The notes: generated by a model not told the origin, from the sequence alone. A stretch of DNA of 64,000 nt from Promicromonospora iranensis (GCF_028994805.1 NZ_JAJQQP010000007.1:1-64000), one strand, 5' to 3'; positions 7,338 through 16,239 are shown, numbered from the stretch's first letter. A program made the numbers and translations.

Positions 7338-9557
7338 ATGACCACCCCGAACGAGCACATGCCCAGCACCCCGGATGACGGGCTGCCCGGCGCCGCCGAG
7401 CTCGAAGCCTGGATGCAGCTGACCGGCGACGAGACCGCGACCAAGCGGCTGGACCAGGGCGCTGCTCTGGTCCAGCCGGACGAGGACAACGCGCTTACCG
7501 GCGAGGTCATCGACGCCCCGAGCGTTCCCGAGGCCGACGCGGCGCCGCGTGCGCCGCGTGTGGTCGTGCACCGCGGGGACCACGAGCCCCTGACGGTGCT
7601 GCCCCAGTGGGCCAAGTCGCCCGAGGTGTTCCTCGCCGCCGTGCAGCGCGAGTCCAAGTTCGTGGCCTCGTGGGTCGGTCACCACGGGCTGCGCCTGCCG
7701 TTCGTGTACCTGCCCAAGTTCCTGGTCCGCGCCGGGGTCGGCCTGGGTGTGTGCGTGCGGGACCTGGCCCGGTGGGTGACCGACGCCGAGAACAAAGCCA
7801 CCCGCGCCGCCCTCATGGCCAGTGTGCGCGGCACTGCAGAGTGGAAGACGCTCCGCAAGGAGCACGCTGACGGCGTCCGCGCCCGCCTCGGTGGCCTCGC
7901 GGCTGCTGGGTTCACGTCCGGTGTCGCCGGGGTGACCCTGCACACCTACACCGGCTCCGAGGGCCTGACCGCCGCCGCCGTGGCGGTCGGTACGGCCGCC
8001 GTGACCGCGTTCGGTGTGATCGGCACCAAGCGCGTCGAGGCGCCCATCGTCGAGGCGCACGAGGGCGAGGTCCCCAAGCTCACGGTGGACGTCGTCTCGG
8101 ACGCCCTGCTCACCCTCGGTCTCGGTTCCATGGGCGAGGTCAAGGCGGGCCGCGCCGAGAACAAGGTCCTGCGGATCTTCCCCACCACGGGCGGCGTCGA
8201 GATTCACGTTGACCTCGTGCCCGGGGCGACCACGGCCATGGTGATCGAGCGCAAGGACCGCCTGGCCTCCGCGCTGCGCCGCCCGCTCGACACCGTGTGG
8301 CCGGAGAACAACCACAAGGCCAACCCCGGGCGCCTGAACCTCTACATCGCGGACAAGGCGCTCTCCGAGCGTCGCGACGTCGAGTGGAAGCTGCGCAACA
8401 AGGGCGAGACCAACGTGTTCGAGCCCTTCCCGATCGGTGAGGACCAGCGTGGCCGCCAGGTCTCGGTGAACCTCATGTACAACAACGTCGTCGTCGGTGG
8501 CCTGCCCGGCATGGGCAAGACCTACCTGCTCCGCGTCCTGATCCTGGGCGCGATGCTCGACCCGCGTACCGAGCTGCACATTCACGAGCTCAAGGGCACC
8601 GGTGACCTGCTGGCGTTCAAGCCCGTAGCCCACGTGTGCCAGTCCGGTGACGACCCCTCGGACTTCAAGGCACTGCGGGACGACCTGCGCAACGTCCGCG
8701 AGGAGGTGCGCCGCCGGTCCGCGTTCATCCGCTCGCTGCCGCGTGACCAGGTGCCCGAGTCCAAGGTCACCGACGAGCTGGCCAACCGGTACGGCATCAA
8801 GCCGCTGCTGTTCGTCATCGACGAGAGCCAGCTCGCGTTCAAGGACCCGACCTACGGCGGGGAGATTGCCGACCTGGTCGAGGACATCACCCGCCTGGGC
8901 CGTGCCCTGGCCATCCAGCTCATCCTGGCCACGCAGCGCCCGAACAAGGACGCGATCCCCACGGCCATTTCGGCGCTGATCAGCATCCGTATCTGCCTGC
9001 GGGTCGGTGACCAGACCACCAACGACATGGTCCTCGGCACGTCGATGTACCGGGCAGGGCACCGCGCCACGGACCTTGACCCCGAGGCCAAGGGCGTCGC
9101 GCTCATGGCGGGGGAGAAGGCGGACCCGCAGCTCGTGCGGGGTGCCAGCGTGGACGGGGCCGCCTCGGACAAGATCGTCGAGCGCTCCCGCGTCATCCGT
9201 GAGGCCAAGGGCCTGCTGACGGGCATGGCCGCTGGGGACATCCCCGCCGACCTGGACCACTCCACCGTGCTGGACCACCTGCTCGCCGTGTGGCCCGAGA
9301 ACGACCCCGAGTGGGCCAACGGGAAGATCTGGTCCGACGAGCTGGCCGCCCGCCTGGCCGAGCACAAGCCCACCCTCTACACGGGCTGGGACGCCGCACA
9401 GGTCAACGCCGCCGCCAAGCGCCACGGCGTCACCGCCAAGAACGTCAAGCACGGCACCGGCGCCAACAACGTCCGCAAGGGCCTCGTGCGCGCCGAGGTC
9501 GTCAAGGCCGTTGGCGACGTCATCGCACTGCCCGACACCACCACCGAGGAGGACTGA
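7338..9557 (+). CDS. FtsK/SpoIIIE-type DNA translocase, TraB-like transfer protein
   Basis: A 739-residue motor for conjugative transfer of double-stranded DNA. Hydrophobic segments lie in the N-terminal third (about residues 110-220), followed by an FtsK-like ATPase domain. Walker A is GGLPGMGKTY (about 385-394), Walker B is PLLFVIDESQLAF (about 490), and an LATQRP segment follows (about 530). A C-terminal region of about 120 residues could be the winged-helix part that reads clt repeats. In AICEs this single protein replaces a type IV secretion system. The ATG at 7338 follows the previous stop by 2 nt. The repeat block at 10291-10480 is a candidate recognition site. Confidence 0.88.
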   Translation: MTTPNEHMPSTPDDGLPGAAELEAWMQLTGDETATKRLDQGAALVQPDEDNALTGEVIDAPSVPEADAAPRAPRVVVHRGDHEPLTVLPQWAKSPEVFLAAVQRESKFVASWVGHHGLRLPFVYLPKFLVRAGVGLGVCVRDLARWVTDAENKATRAALMASVRGTAEWKTLRKEHADGVRARLGGLAAAGFTSGVAGVTLHTYTGSEGLTAAAVAVGTAAVTAFGVIGTKRVEAPIVEAHEGEVPKLTVDVVSDALLTLGLGSMGEVKAGRAENKVLRIFPTTGGVEIHVDLVPGATTAMVIERKDRLASALRRPLDTVWPENNHKANPGRLNLYIADKALSERRDVEWKLRNKGETNVFEPFPIGEDQRGRQVSVNLMYNNVVVGGLPGMGKTYLLRVLILGAMLDPRTELHIHELKGTGDLLAFKPVAHVCQSGDDPSDFKALRDDLRNVREEVRRRSAFIRSLPRDQVPESKVTDELANRYGIKPLLFVIDESQLAFKDPTYGGEIADLVEDITRLGRALAIQLILATQRPNKDAIPTAISALISIRICLRVGDQTTNDMVLGTSMYRAGHRATDLDPEAKGVALMAGEKADPQLVRGASVDGAASDKIVERSRVIREAKGLLTGMAAGDIPADLDHSTVLDHLLAVWPENDPEWANGKIWSDELAARLAEHKPTLYTGWDAAQVNAAAKRHGVTAKNVKHGTGANNVRKGLVRAEVVKAVGDVIALPDTTTEED

Positions 9558-9559
9558 CC

Positions 9560-10642
9560 ATGAGCACCACACACACCACGCCTGGCGGCTCCCGCCGCCT
9601 GGTCCTGACGCTCGCCGTCACGGTCGCGCTGCTGTGCACCGCCGTGGCCTACGAGGGCATGTACCAGTTCGGCCTGGACATGCTGGGCTGGTCGGTCGGA
9701 ACCGCCCTCGCGTTCGCGGGCATCTTCGAGCTGGCACAGCTCACCGTGGCGCTGCTGGCCCGCGAGGCCATCAAGGATGGCCGCCCCGCCGGCACTCTGC
9801 TCACGTTCACGTGGATGCTCGCTGGAGCGTCCGGGTTCCTGGCCGCGTGGCACGAGCTGGACGCCGGACACGGCATCGGCGCGGCCCTGTTCCGCATCGC
9901 CGCGCCGGTCCTGGCCGCCGGACTGTGGCACCTGGTCCTCCTGGGTGACCGCCACCTCGCCGCCGGGCGGTCCTGGGCGCAGATGCGGGCCGATGCCCGG
10001 ATGCACCGCCTGTTCCTGACCGTCGAGGACGCCGCCCGCGCCCACGAGACCGGCAAGGGCATCCAGCGTGCCGAGGCCGCTCGCCGCCGGGCACGCGCCG
10101 TCGCGCTGCGGACGGTTCCGCCGGAGGACATGCGCGCCAAGGCCACCGCGTGGCTCGGGTCGCTGTCCGCCGTCGCGGACGCCACGACCGACGTGGCCCG
10201 CATGCACCTGGAGACCAACGCCCGCGTCGCCGGTCTCGCACCGACCGCCACTCTGGTCCAGCCGGACTACGAGGCGCAGGCCGCCGAGTCGGTCCGGTCC
10301 GAGCTGGAAGCGATGACCGGTCCGGACCGGACCGCACGCCGGTCCCCGGTCCGGTCCGGCAACCGGTCCAAGCCGCGTCGGTCCGCTCTCCGGTCCGGTG
10401 CTGACCGGGCGGACCGGTCCGCCCGCCTGGCGATCGTGTCCGGTCTGCTGGACCAGGCTCCGGACGCGTCCGGTCCGGACGCACAGGCCGCCCTGGCCGC
10501 TGCCGGTCACGAGGTGAGCGACGGTTACGCCCGCAAGCTGCTGCGCGAGGCCCGCGCCACCACGCAGGACCGGACGCCCGACGAGGCACCGGCGATGGCT
10601 GCCGCCGTGGCGGACGCCGCGCCGGTTCTGGTGGAGGCCTGA
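9560..10642 (+). CDS. SpdB-like membrane protein (DUF2637 type)
   Basis: A 360-residue protein. Four hydrophobic segments in the first 130 residues match the DUF2637 pattern of actinobacterial plasmid spread proteins. A long charged C-terminal half follows, ending in a region (about 300-350) that resembles a short helix-turn-helix (AAGHEVSDGYARKLLREA). It probably works with the TraB-like pump in moving the element between cells or compartments. Residues about 245-300 are coded by an unusual run of CGG-TCC (Arg-Ser) codons, which may reflect a DNA-level signal. The start ATG lies 2 nt after the pump's stop. Confidence 0.75.
   Translation: MSTTHTTPGGSRRLVLTLAVTVALLCTAVAYEGMYQFGLDMLGWSVGTALAFAGIFELAQLTVALLAREAIKDGRPAGTLLTFTWMLAGASGFLAAWHELDAGHGIGAALFRIAAPVLAAGLWHLVLLGDRHLAAGRSWAQMRADARMHRLFLTVEDAARAHETGKGIQRAEAARRRARAVALRTVPPEDMRAKATAWLGSLSAVADATTDVARMHLETNARVAGLAPTATLVQPDYEAQAAESVRSELEAMTGPDRTARRSPVRSGNRSKPRRSALRSGADRADRSARLAIVSGLLDQAPDASGPDAQAALAAAGHEVSDGYARKLLREARATTQDRTPDEAPAMAAAVADAAPVLVEA
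10291..10480. repeat. GGTCCG-rich block inside spdB-like gene, candidate clt
   Basis: GGTCCG occurs nine times on the + strand in about 190 bp (first at 10291, last near 10471), with further GGTCC and GGACCG copies. In frame, Arg-Ser pairs are nearly always CGG-TCC here, although CGC is the usual Arg codon nearby. TraB pumps of Streptomyces elements bind short GC-rich octamers (TRS, for example GACCCGGA in pSVH1). This block has the right density and place, but the motif differs. Confidence 0.45.
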
Positions 10643-10643
10643 C

Positions 10644-10970
10644 ATGTCCCCGATCTTCCAGCGCGCCGCCCGGGAGTGGGCCGCGATGCGGTCCGAGTAC
10701 GGCGACTACCTGGAAGCCCACATCGCCGCCGCGTACCGCTCGACGAACGGTGTGCTGCTCAACGCCAGGGGTCGGGCCGCCGGGGTGAGTGAGGAACGGC
10801 TGTTCCTCGCCGGAGGTTCGTTCGCCGCCGCGTACGCCTCGCAGGAGCTGCGCGAGTTCTGGGCCACCACACCCCGGCTCACCGTCGAGGCATTCGAACG
10901 GGCCTGGGCCGAACGGCTCTGGGCCACCGAGGGAGAGGAACTGCCCGAGCACTGGCACACCGCCGCCTGA
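10644..10970 (+). CDS. Hypothetical AICE protein
   Basis: A 108-residue soluble protein that starts one base after the spdB-like stop. No family is recognised. It is probably helical, with many aromatic residues (four Trp, several Phe and Tyr). The tight spacing puts it in the transfer operon. Confidence 0.6.
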   Translation: MSPIFQRAAREWAAMRSEYGDYLEAHIAAAYRSTNGVLLNARGRAAGVSEERLFLAGGSFAAAYASQELREFWATTPRLTVEAFERAWAERLWATEGEELPEHWHTAA

Positions 10971-11005
10971 CCACCGCACCACCCCGCCCACTCGCAGGAG
11001 GAACC

Positions 11006-11380
11006 GTGAACCGCAACGACAACCTCAGCCCGACCGAGTACGCCGAGCTCGTGCGCGACGCCCGCGAGCTCGTGGCCGCCGTCGAGCGCGCCGTCCGCCG
11101 CACTGGAGCCGTGTTCGCCGCCGCTATGGGCCTCACCGTCGCCGCCACGGGCCTCGGGCTGGACCTGGTCGCCTCGCTCGCCGCCGTGGTCGCGGTCATC
11201 GCGTTCACCGCTGCGCTGGTCTCGCTCATGGCCCGAATCGCCCTCGGTCCGATGCCCGCCGAGGTAGCCACCACCACCACCCCCGCCGAGGCGGCGCCGA
11301 GCCTGGCGATCGGTAGCGCAGGCCCCGCTACCGGTAGCGGCCCCGCTACCGCCGAAAACGGCGTGATTCCAACGAAGTAG
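11006..11380 (+). CDS. Small membrane protein of the transfer operon
   Basis: A 124-residue protein with a GTG start and a strong AGGAGG site. A charged N-terminus (1-30) is followed by two hydrophobic segments (about 34-50 and 53-76) and a Thr/Ala/Gly-rich tail. The tail is coded by the GGTAGCG/CGCTACC repeats, so its sequence may be shaped by DNA-level constraint. The family is unknown. Confidence 0.6.
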   Translation: MNRNDNLSPTEYAELVRDARELVAAVERAVRRTGAVFAAAMGLTVAATGLGLDLVASLAAVVAVIAFTAALVSLMARIALGPMPAEVATTTTPAEAAPSLAIGSAGPATGSGPATAENGVIPTK

Positions 11381-11461
11381 CGGGGTAGCGCCCCCTCTCG
11401 GCGCACCCCGAAACCCCCACCTCACGCACTGCTGAGGGCACGGCGGGCCGCTACCGCTACC
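11312..11461. repeat. GGTAGCG array, candidate AICE replication origin
   Basis: Seven exact copies of GGTAGCG or its complement CGCTACC lie at 11312, 11326, 11333, 11344, 11384, 11449 and 11455, with one variant AGTAGCG at 11376. They span 150 bp, overlap the end of the preceding gene and end about 70 bp before the primase-polymerase gene. Two copies form a head-to-head palindrome (11326-11339). This looks like an iteron-type binding array for the replication proteins. Confidence 0.55.
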
Positions 11462-11471
11462 CGCCGTGCCC
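11436..11471. terminator. Hairpin before the replication genes
   Basis: A perfect 12-bp inverted repeat (11436-11447 and 11460-11471) with a 12-nt loop. No T-run follows, so it could be a weak terminator, an attenuator or part of the origin. Confidence 0.4.
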
Positions 11472-11532
11472 CTACCCCGCCCATGCCAAAAACAGGCCGC
11501 ACCCGGCCGACCACCGCGAAGGAGCACCCGTC

Positions 11533-12528
11533 ATGAGCACAGCACCACGCTGGACCAGCACGCACGCGGGCAGCACGCCGACCGAGCTCCACCAGGGCGC
11601 GCTACTGGCGACCGCCCTGGAGTACGCCAACCGGGGCTGGCACGTCTTCCCGCTCATCCCGGGCAGCAAGCGACCGGCGACGCCGCGCCATGCCGCCGCC
11701 GACTGCGACCACCGCGACCCGTGGTGCCGCAACGGACACACCGGGTGGGAGCAGCGCGCCACGACCAACCCCGACCGGATTACTCGAGCGTGGACCACCG
11801 CCCCGTACGGCATCGGGATCGCGTGCGGCCCCTCCGGGCTGCTGGTGATCGACACCGACACCCCCAAGCCCGGTGCCGCCCTCCCTGCGGTCGAGCTCCG
11901 GGGCGAGGCGACGTCGGGTGAGGGAGTGCTGATCGCTCTTGCCGAGGACTGTGGCGAGCCGGACGGGCTGCCGGAGACCTGGACCGTGGAGACACCGTCC
12001 GGCGGCGTCCACCGGTACTTCACGACCGCTCACCTCACGGAGTCGCTGGGCAACAGCGCCGGGCGCCTCGGGCCATGGATCGACACCCGAGGCGCGGGCG
12101 GGTACGTCGTCGCGCCGCCCACGGTGACCGGCGCCGGGCGCTACCTGGTCGGCCTGGACACCCAGCCCGAGCCCCTGCCCGCCTGGCTGGTCCAGCGCCT
12201 GACGACCCGTCCGGCCACACCGGTCGGCCCGCGCGAGCCGCGCCCCGTGACGCACCACTCCGCCTACCTGCGGTCGGTGCTGTCCAAGGAGGCACAGCAC
12301 GTCCGAGAGGCAGCCGAGGGCGGGCGCAACCACGCCCTGTTCATCGCCGCGTGCTGCCTCGGTGAGCTCGTCGCGGGCGGCTCGCTGACCGAGGCCGAGG
12401 CCTCCGGGGTCCTGCTGGACGCGTGCGCCGGCCACATCGCCGCCGGGGCGTTCACCGAGGCCGAGGCGTGGCAGACGATCCGCTCCGGCTTCCGTCGCGG
12501 GGCCGCCAAGCCCCGCACCGCCGCATGA
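11533..12528 (+). CDS. Bifunctional primase-polymerase (Prim-Pol), AICE replication
   Basis: A 331-residue protein. The N-terminal Prim-Pol domain (about 20-225) opens with the typical ALEYANRGWHVFPL. The metal site is VIDTDT (about residues 100-105), with TPSGGVHRYF and the late RGAGGYVVAPP motif (about 183-193). Such enzymes prime and extend DNA during replication of some AICEs and plasmids. A helical domain fills the C-terminus. AAGGAG lies before the ATG at 11533. The gene is followed 38 nt later by the ATPase, and the GGTAGCG array lies just upstream. Confidence 0.85.
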   Translation: MSTAPRWTSTHAGSTPTELHQGALLATALEYANRGWHVFPLIPGSKRPATPRHAAADCDHRDPWCRNGHTGWEQRATTNPDRITRAWTTAPYGIGIACGPSGLLVIDTDTPKPGAALPAVELRGEATSGEGVLIALAEDCGEPDGLPETWTVETPSGGVHRYFTTAHLTESLGNSAGRLGPWIDTRGAGGYVVAPPTVTGAGRYLVGLDTQPEPLPAWLVQRLTTRPATPVGPREPRPVTHHSAYLRSVLSKEAQHVREAAEGGRNHALFIAACCLGELVAGGSLTEAEASGVLLDACAGHIAAGAFTEAEAWQTIRSGFRRGAAKPRTAA

Positions 12529-12566
12529 CCGCCACCGACCACCGACGACCCGAGAGAGGACACCTG

Positions 12567-13850
12567 ATGACCGCCACGACCCCCGACCTCCACACCACAG
12601 AGTCCGGTGACCTGGACCCCGAGTCGGTGTTCTGGGAAGCCCGCCCCGAGCTCGCCGCCGTCCGCCAGACCGCCCGCGCCGCCATGGCCTCACCCTGGGC
12701 CGTCCTGGGCTGCGTGCTGGCCCGTGTGTCGCTCTCCGTGCCGCCCTCGGTCGTCATCCCGCCCTTGGGCAACGACCGCTCCGCAGTGGCGTCGCTGAAC
12801 GTGTTCGTGGGCCTGGTCGGCCCGTCCGGCACGGGCAAGGGCGTCGCCACCGCCGCCGCCGAGGACTTCCTCGCGACACCGCCGGGCGGTGGCCGCCTCA
12901 TCGAGAAGCTTCCCCTCGGCTCCGGTGAGGGCATCTCCCACACCCTCATCGACACCGACAGCGAGGGCGACGTCACCCCCTCTATCCGCTCCGTGTGGTT
13001 CGACGTCCCCGAGATTGACACCCTCACCGCCCTCATCGGTCGCCAGGCCTCTACGACGTCGTCCGAGCTGCGCAAGATGTTCTCCGGGGAAGGGCTGGGC
13101 TTCCAGAACTCCGACGCGGCGCGACGCAAGATCGTCCCCGCGCACTCTTACCGCGCCGCTCTCGTGGCTGGGGTGCAGCCGCTCAAGGCTGGACCGCTGC
13201 TGGACGACGCCGCCGGGGGCACGCCTCAGCGGTTCCTGTGGCTGCCCGCCACCGACCCAGGCGCGCCCGACGTCACCCCGCCCGCCCCGGAGCCCCTGTC
13301 CTGGTCCAGCCCGGTCCTGGCCACCGAGCACCGCCGCACGCCCCTGACCGTGGCCGCGTCGATCACGGCCATTCTCCGGAAGGAACGCCTCGACCGACTG
13401 CGCGAGGTAGTTACGGACGGGAACGGGCAGCAGTCCCTGGTCCGACTCAAGGTTGCTTCCCTGCTCGCACTGCTCGCCCGGCGCCTCGACGTCACCGAGG
13501 GTGACTGGCAGCTCGCGGACTACATCATGCACATCTCCGACCGCACCCGGACCCGGATGCGTGACGCGCTGCGCATCGAAGCTGCCCAGGCCGCACGTGC
13601 CCGGGCCGAGGCCCGCGCCGCGTTCGACGAGCACCAGGACGACGCCGCCGTGCACCGCACGGCAGACAAGATTCTGGCCAAGCTCACCACCGACCCGACC
13701 CCCGCCAGCACGGTCCGGGCGGCCCTCGGGAAGAACCTGCGCGAGTACATCGAGGCCGCCGTAGACAGCCTCATCCGACGCGGCCTGGTCGAGCGCCTGG
13801 ACGACGAGTACCAGGGCCGCCCTCGCATTCTGCTCCGCCTGCGGGCCTGA
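12567..13850 (+). CDS. Replication ATPase/helicase-like protein (DUF3987-like)
   Basis: A 427-residue protein with Walker A VGPSGTGKG (about residues 90-98) and an acidic WFDVPEIDTL segment as a possible Walker B (about 147-157). The C-terminal 60 residues look like a winged-helix DNA-binding part (SLIRRGLVERLDDEYQGRP in part). It resembles the helicase-like proteins paired with Prim-Pol in AICEs. The start at 12567 follows a GAGAGAGG site. With the primase-polymerase it forms the replication module; the helicase role is inferred from pairing. Confidence 0.7.
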   Translation: MTATTPDLHTTESGDLDPESVFWEARPELAAVRQTARAAMASPWAVLGCVLARVSLSVPPSVVIPPLGNDRSAVASLNVFVGLVGPSGTGKGVATAAAEDFLATPPGGGRLIEKLPLGSGEGISHTLIDTDSEGDVTPSIRSVWFDVPEIDTLTALIGRQASTTSSELRKMFSGEGLGFQNSDAARRKIVPAHSYRAALVAGVQPLKAGPLLDDAAGGTPQRFLWLPATDPGAPDVTPPAPEPLSWSSPVLATEHRRTPLTVAASITAILRKERLDRLREVVTDGNGQQSLVRLKVASLLALLARRLDVTEGDWQLADYIMHISDRTRTRMRDALRIEAAQAARARAEARAAFDEHQDDAAVHRTADKILAKLTTDPTPASTVRAALGKNLREYIEAAVDSLIRRGLVERLDDEYQGRPRILLRLRA

Positions 13851-13854
13851 CTCT

Positions 13855-13978
13855 CAGCCCTGGCATGTGCCAGGGCTGCCAAGGCTGGAAGTGCCGGGTC
13901 TGAAACCCCAGGTCAGGCCCCAAAAACCAGCCTTGGCAGGTCAGCCCTGGCAGTCCTGGCACATGCCAGGGCTGACCC
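13855..13978. repeat. Nested palindromes upstream of xis
   Basis: CCCTGGCA-TG-TGCCAGGG at 13858-13875 and CCTGGCACATGCCAGG at 13955-13970 flank a smaller inverted pair (GCCAAGGCTGG and CCAGCCTTGGC). The block CAGCCCTGGCA occurs in both halves. The set sits in the 178-nt gap between the ATPase and xis genes and may be a terminator, a control site for xis-int or a second replication site. Confidence 0.5.
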
Positions 13979-14028
13979 CCTCAGACCACGACCCGCAGCA
14001 CTCGCCCAACACACCAGGGAGAACCGTC

Positions 14029-14265
14029 ATGGCTACCGCCACAACAGCGCCGGTCTACTCCGAGGCCAGGCCCACCGTCACCGTCCTGCTGTACCGCGTC
14101 GAGGAAGCCGCCGAAGCCCTGTGCATCTCGCGCACCCAGGTCTTCGACCTGATCCGCCTCAACAAACTCACGAGCGTCAAGATCGGCCGCGCTCGTCGCA
14201 TCCCGGTATCGGCCGTAAACGAGTACGTCACCACCGCCATCGCAGAGGCCCAGGAGGCAACATGA
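14029..14265 (+). CDS. xis: Excisionase (helix-turn-helix, Xis-like)
   Basis: A 78-residue protein with a MerR/excisionase-type helix-turn-helix (about residues 20-70): YRVEEAAEALCISRTQVFDLIRLNKL in part, then SVKIGRARRIPVSAVNEYV. It directs the integrase toward excision. AGGGAG lies before the ATG, and its stop overlaps the int start (ATGA). A longer frame upstream crosses the palindrome block and was discarded. Confidence 0.85.
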   Translation: MATATTAPVYSEARPTVTVLLYRVEEAAEALCISRTQVFDLIRLNKLTSVKIGRARRIPVSAVNEYVTTAIAEAQEAT

Positions 14266-15434
14266 GCAAGCGCGCAAACGGAGAAGGTTCGATCGACCAG
14301 CGGGCAGACGGCATGTGGCGTGCTCGGGTCTACGTCCTGAACCCCGAGGGCAACAAGGTCCGCCGCCCCGTATACGGCAAGACTCGTGAGGCCGTCGCGG
14401 AGAAGCTCGTCGAGCTGCAGTCCCTCACCCAGAGGCACATTCCCGCCGCTCCGGTGAAGCACACGGTCCGGTCGTTCGGTGAGGAGTGGATCCGGCGCCT
14501 GCGTGACGACGAGAAGCGCAAGCCCGCGACGGTTGCGAACTACGAGTGGATCTTGAAGCAGTACGTATACGACGTCGTCGGGAAGGTGCGCCTGACCTCC
14601 CTCACCCCGAACCACGTCCGCAAGGTCATGACCACGACCGCTGCCCGGCGGCGGACCCGCAAGGACGGGCAGACGGGTGAGCCACTGTCGGCCCGGACAG
14701 TGCAGCTCACGCGGGCTGTGCTCCGCGCCCTGCTGGCCGAAGCCCAGCGCGACGAGCTGATCCACCGCAACGTGGCTGCACTGGTGAAAGGTCCGACCGT
14801 GACGCGGGACGAGGTCCAGCCCTGGACAGCGCAGGAGGTGGACACGTTCCTCAAGGTGGCAGGGGAACACCGGCTGGGCGCACTATTCTCGGTCGGCGTC
14901 GCCCTCGGGATGCGCAAGGGCGAGCTACTGGCGCTCCGGTGGGCAGACGTGGACCTCACGAACAGGACTCTGCGAGTCCGTTCAACGCTCCAGCGCCTCG
15001 GCAACGGCGAGGGCATCGTCAAGGGCCTTCCCAAGTCGAGCCGTAGCCGTCGCACGATCCCCCTGCCTCAAAAGTCCGTGGCCACACTGGTCAAGCACCA
15101 GGCGACCCAGAGGGGCGAGCGGGCAGCGGCGGGCGACGGCTGGCGGGAGCTGGACTTCGTGTTCACCACCCAGGATGGCAACCACGTCGAGCCGCGCTAC
15201 GTGAACACGCTGTTCGACAGCCTTCAGAAGCGCGCTGGCGTCCGCCGGATCCGGTTCCACGACCTGCGCCACACGTGCGCGTCGATGCTGCTCGGCCAGG
15301 GTGTTGCGCCAAGGACCGTGATGGAAGTGCTAGGGCATGCCCAGATGAGCATCACGACGGACCTGTACAGCCACGTCATGCCGACAACACTGCGCGAGGC
15401 CGCAGACGCCATGGACACTGTCCTCGGCATCTAG
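14262..15434 (+). CDS. int: Tyrosine site-specific integrase
   Basis: A 390-residue phage-type integrase. It has an N-terminal arm-binding part (GEGSIDQRADGMWRARVYV), a SAM-like core-binding domain (about 65-165) and a catalytic domain (about 185-385). The catalytic Arg is in GMRKGELLAL (about 216), HDLRH lies near 335, and the nucleophile Tyr is in TTDLYSHVM (about 368). It recombines attP with the tRNA-Arg gene. Coupled to xis by a 4-nt overlap. Unlike many AICEs, int is not next to the att site: about 1.9 kb of cargo lies between it and attR. Confidence 0.93.
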   Translation: MSKRANGEGSIDQRADGMWRARVYVLNPEGNKVRRPVYGKTREAVAEKLVELQSLTQRHIPAAPVKHTVRSFGEEWIRRLRDDEKRKPATVANYEWILKQYVYDVVGKVRLTSLTPNHVRKVMTTTAARRRTRKDGQTGEPLSARTVQLTRAVLRALLAEAQRDELIHRNVAALVKGPTVTRDEVQPWTAQEVDTFLKVAGEHRLGALFSVGVALGMRKGELLALRWADVDLTNRTLRVRSTLQRLGNGEGIVKGLPKSSRSRRTIPLPQKSVATLVKHQATQRGERAAAGDGWRELDFVFTTQDGNHVEPRYVNTLFDSLQKRAGVRRIRFHDLRHTCASMLLGQGVAPRTVMEVLGHAQMSITTDLYSHVMPTTLREAADAMDTVLGI

Positions 15435-15453
15435 TCCTGCGCCCCTTGTACTA

Positions 15454-15501
15454 CGGGTCGCGGGCGGTGCTCGGCCTTGGTCGAGCACCGCCCGCGACCC
15501 G
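15454..15501. terminator. Strong hairpin after int
   Basis: A perfect 20-bp stem (15454-15473 and 15482-15501) with an 8-nt loop, 20 nt after the int stop. It closes the xis-int transcript. Confidence 0.75.
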
Positions 15502-15641
15502 CTCCAGGTGGTACAGGTCGAGCCCCGCGTGGTCGGCGCGTGTTTCTGGATGGACGCTATTGAATGACTTGATCGGTGTTCGGACGACTGGGTGGTGCCC
15601 TCGTGGGACGATCGCGCCACGTTCTAGCGCGGAGGTGAGTC

Positions 15642-16172
15642 GTGAGCGAGACACTCTGGGGCGTCCTGATCGGTGCCGTCGTCGGTGTGGCATCGGCGGC
15701 CATCGGGCCGATGATGACCGCCCGCCATCAGCGAGCCACCACCAGGGCAGAGCGCGTGCACAAGGCGATCGGTGACGTCGAGGCGGCGCACGACGCCTGG
15801 ATGGCGATCGTCGCGGAGCGTGTGCACGACAGGGCCGAGGCTTGGGAGGCAGAGTTCACCGTCAGCGCTGCACTCCGGAGGTTGAGCACCGCGACGAGCA
15901 GCTACGTCCTCAGACGCGAGGCCGAACGGGCCACGGACGAGCTGGGCTACGTGACTGATGTGCTCGTGACGCCCGACGAGAACTACGCGCAGGCGTTCAC
16001 ACGGGCGACCTTCGCGTTCTCGAACACGTACGACGAAGCAATGCAGATCGCCGTGGAGATCGTGGACCCACCATTCCTGCCTGTGCGGGCATACCGCTGG
16101 GTCGCCCGCAGCGTACGGCAGCGAAGGTACTGGCTCAGGCAGAGGCAGATTGCTCGTGCTGGCGGCATGTAG
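15642..16172 (+). CDS. Hypothetical membrane-anchored AICE cargo protein
   Basis: A 176-residue protein. One hydrophobic segment at the N-terminus (about 6-24, WGVLIGAVVGVASAAIGPMM) is followed by a long helical cytoplasmic part with many Arg, Ala and Glu, and a basic C-terminus. Small single-TM helical proteins of this kind are common on actinobacterial elements and have no known role. The GTG start follows GGAGGTGA. It is isolated between the int terminator and two convergent cargo genes. Confidence 0.6.
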   Translation: MSETLWGVLIGAVVGVASAAIGPMMTARHQRATTRAERVHKAIGDVEAAHDAWMAIVAERVHDRAEAWEAEFTVSAALRRLSTATSSYVLRREAERATDELGYVTDVLVTPDENYAQAFTRATFAFSNTYDEAMQIAVEIVDPPFLPVRAYRWVARSVRQRRYWLRQRQIARAGGM

Positions 16173-16239
16173 GGCTAGGGATTCGAGGCGACGTGACGAG
16201 ACCCGGACATTCCGCCTGGGCGAAGCCAAGGCACGTGCT

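Noticed and set aside
13855-13978. CRISPR array
   Set aside because: The repeats are palindromes of unequal spacing without regular spacers, and no cas genes are present.
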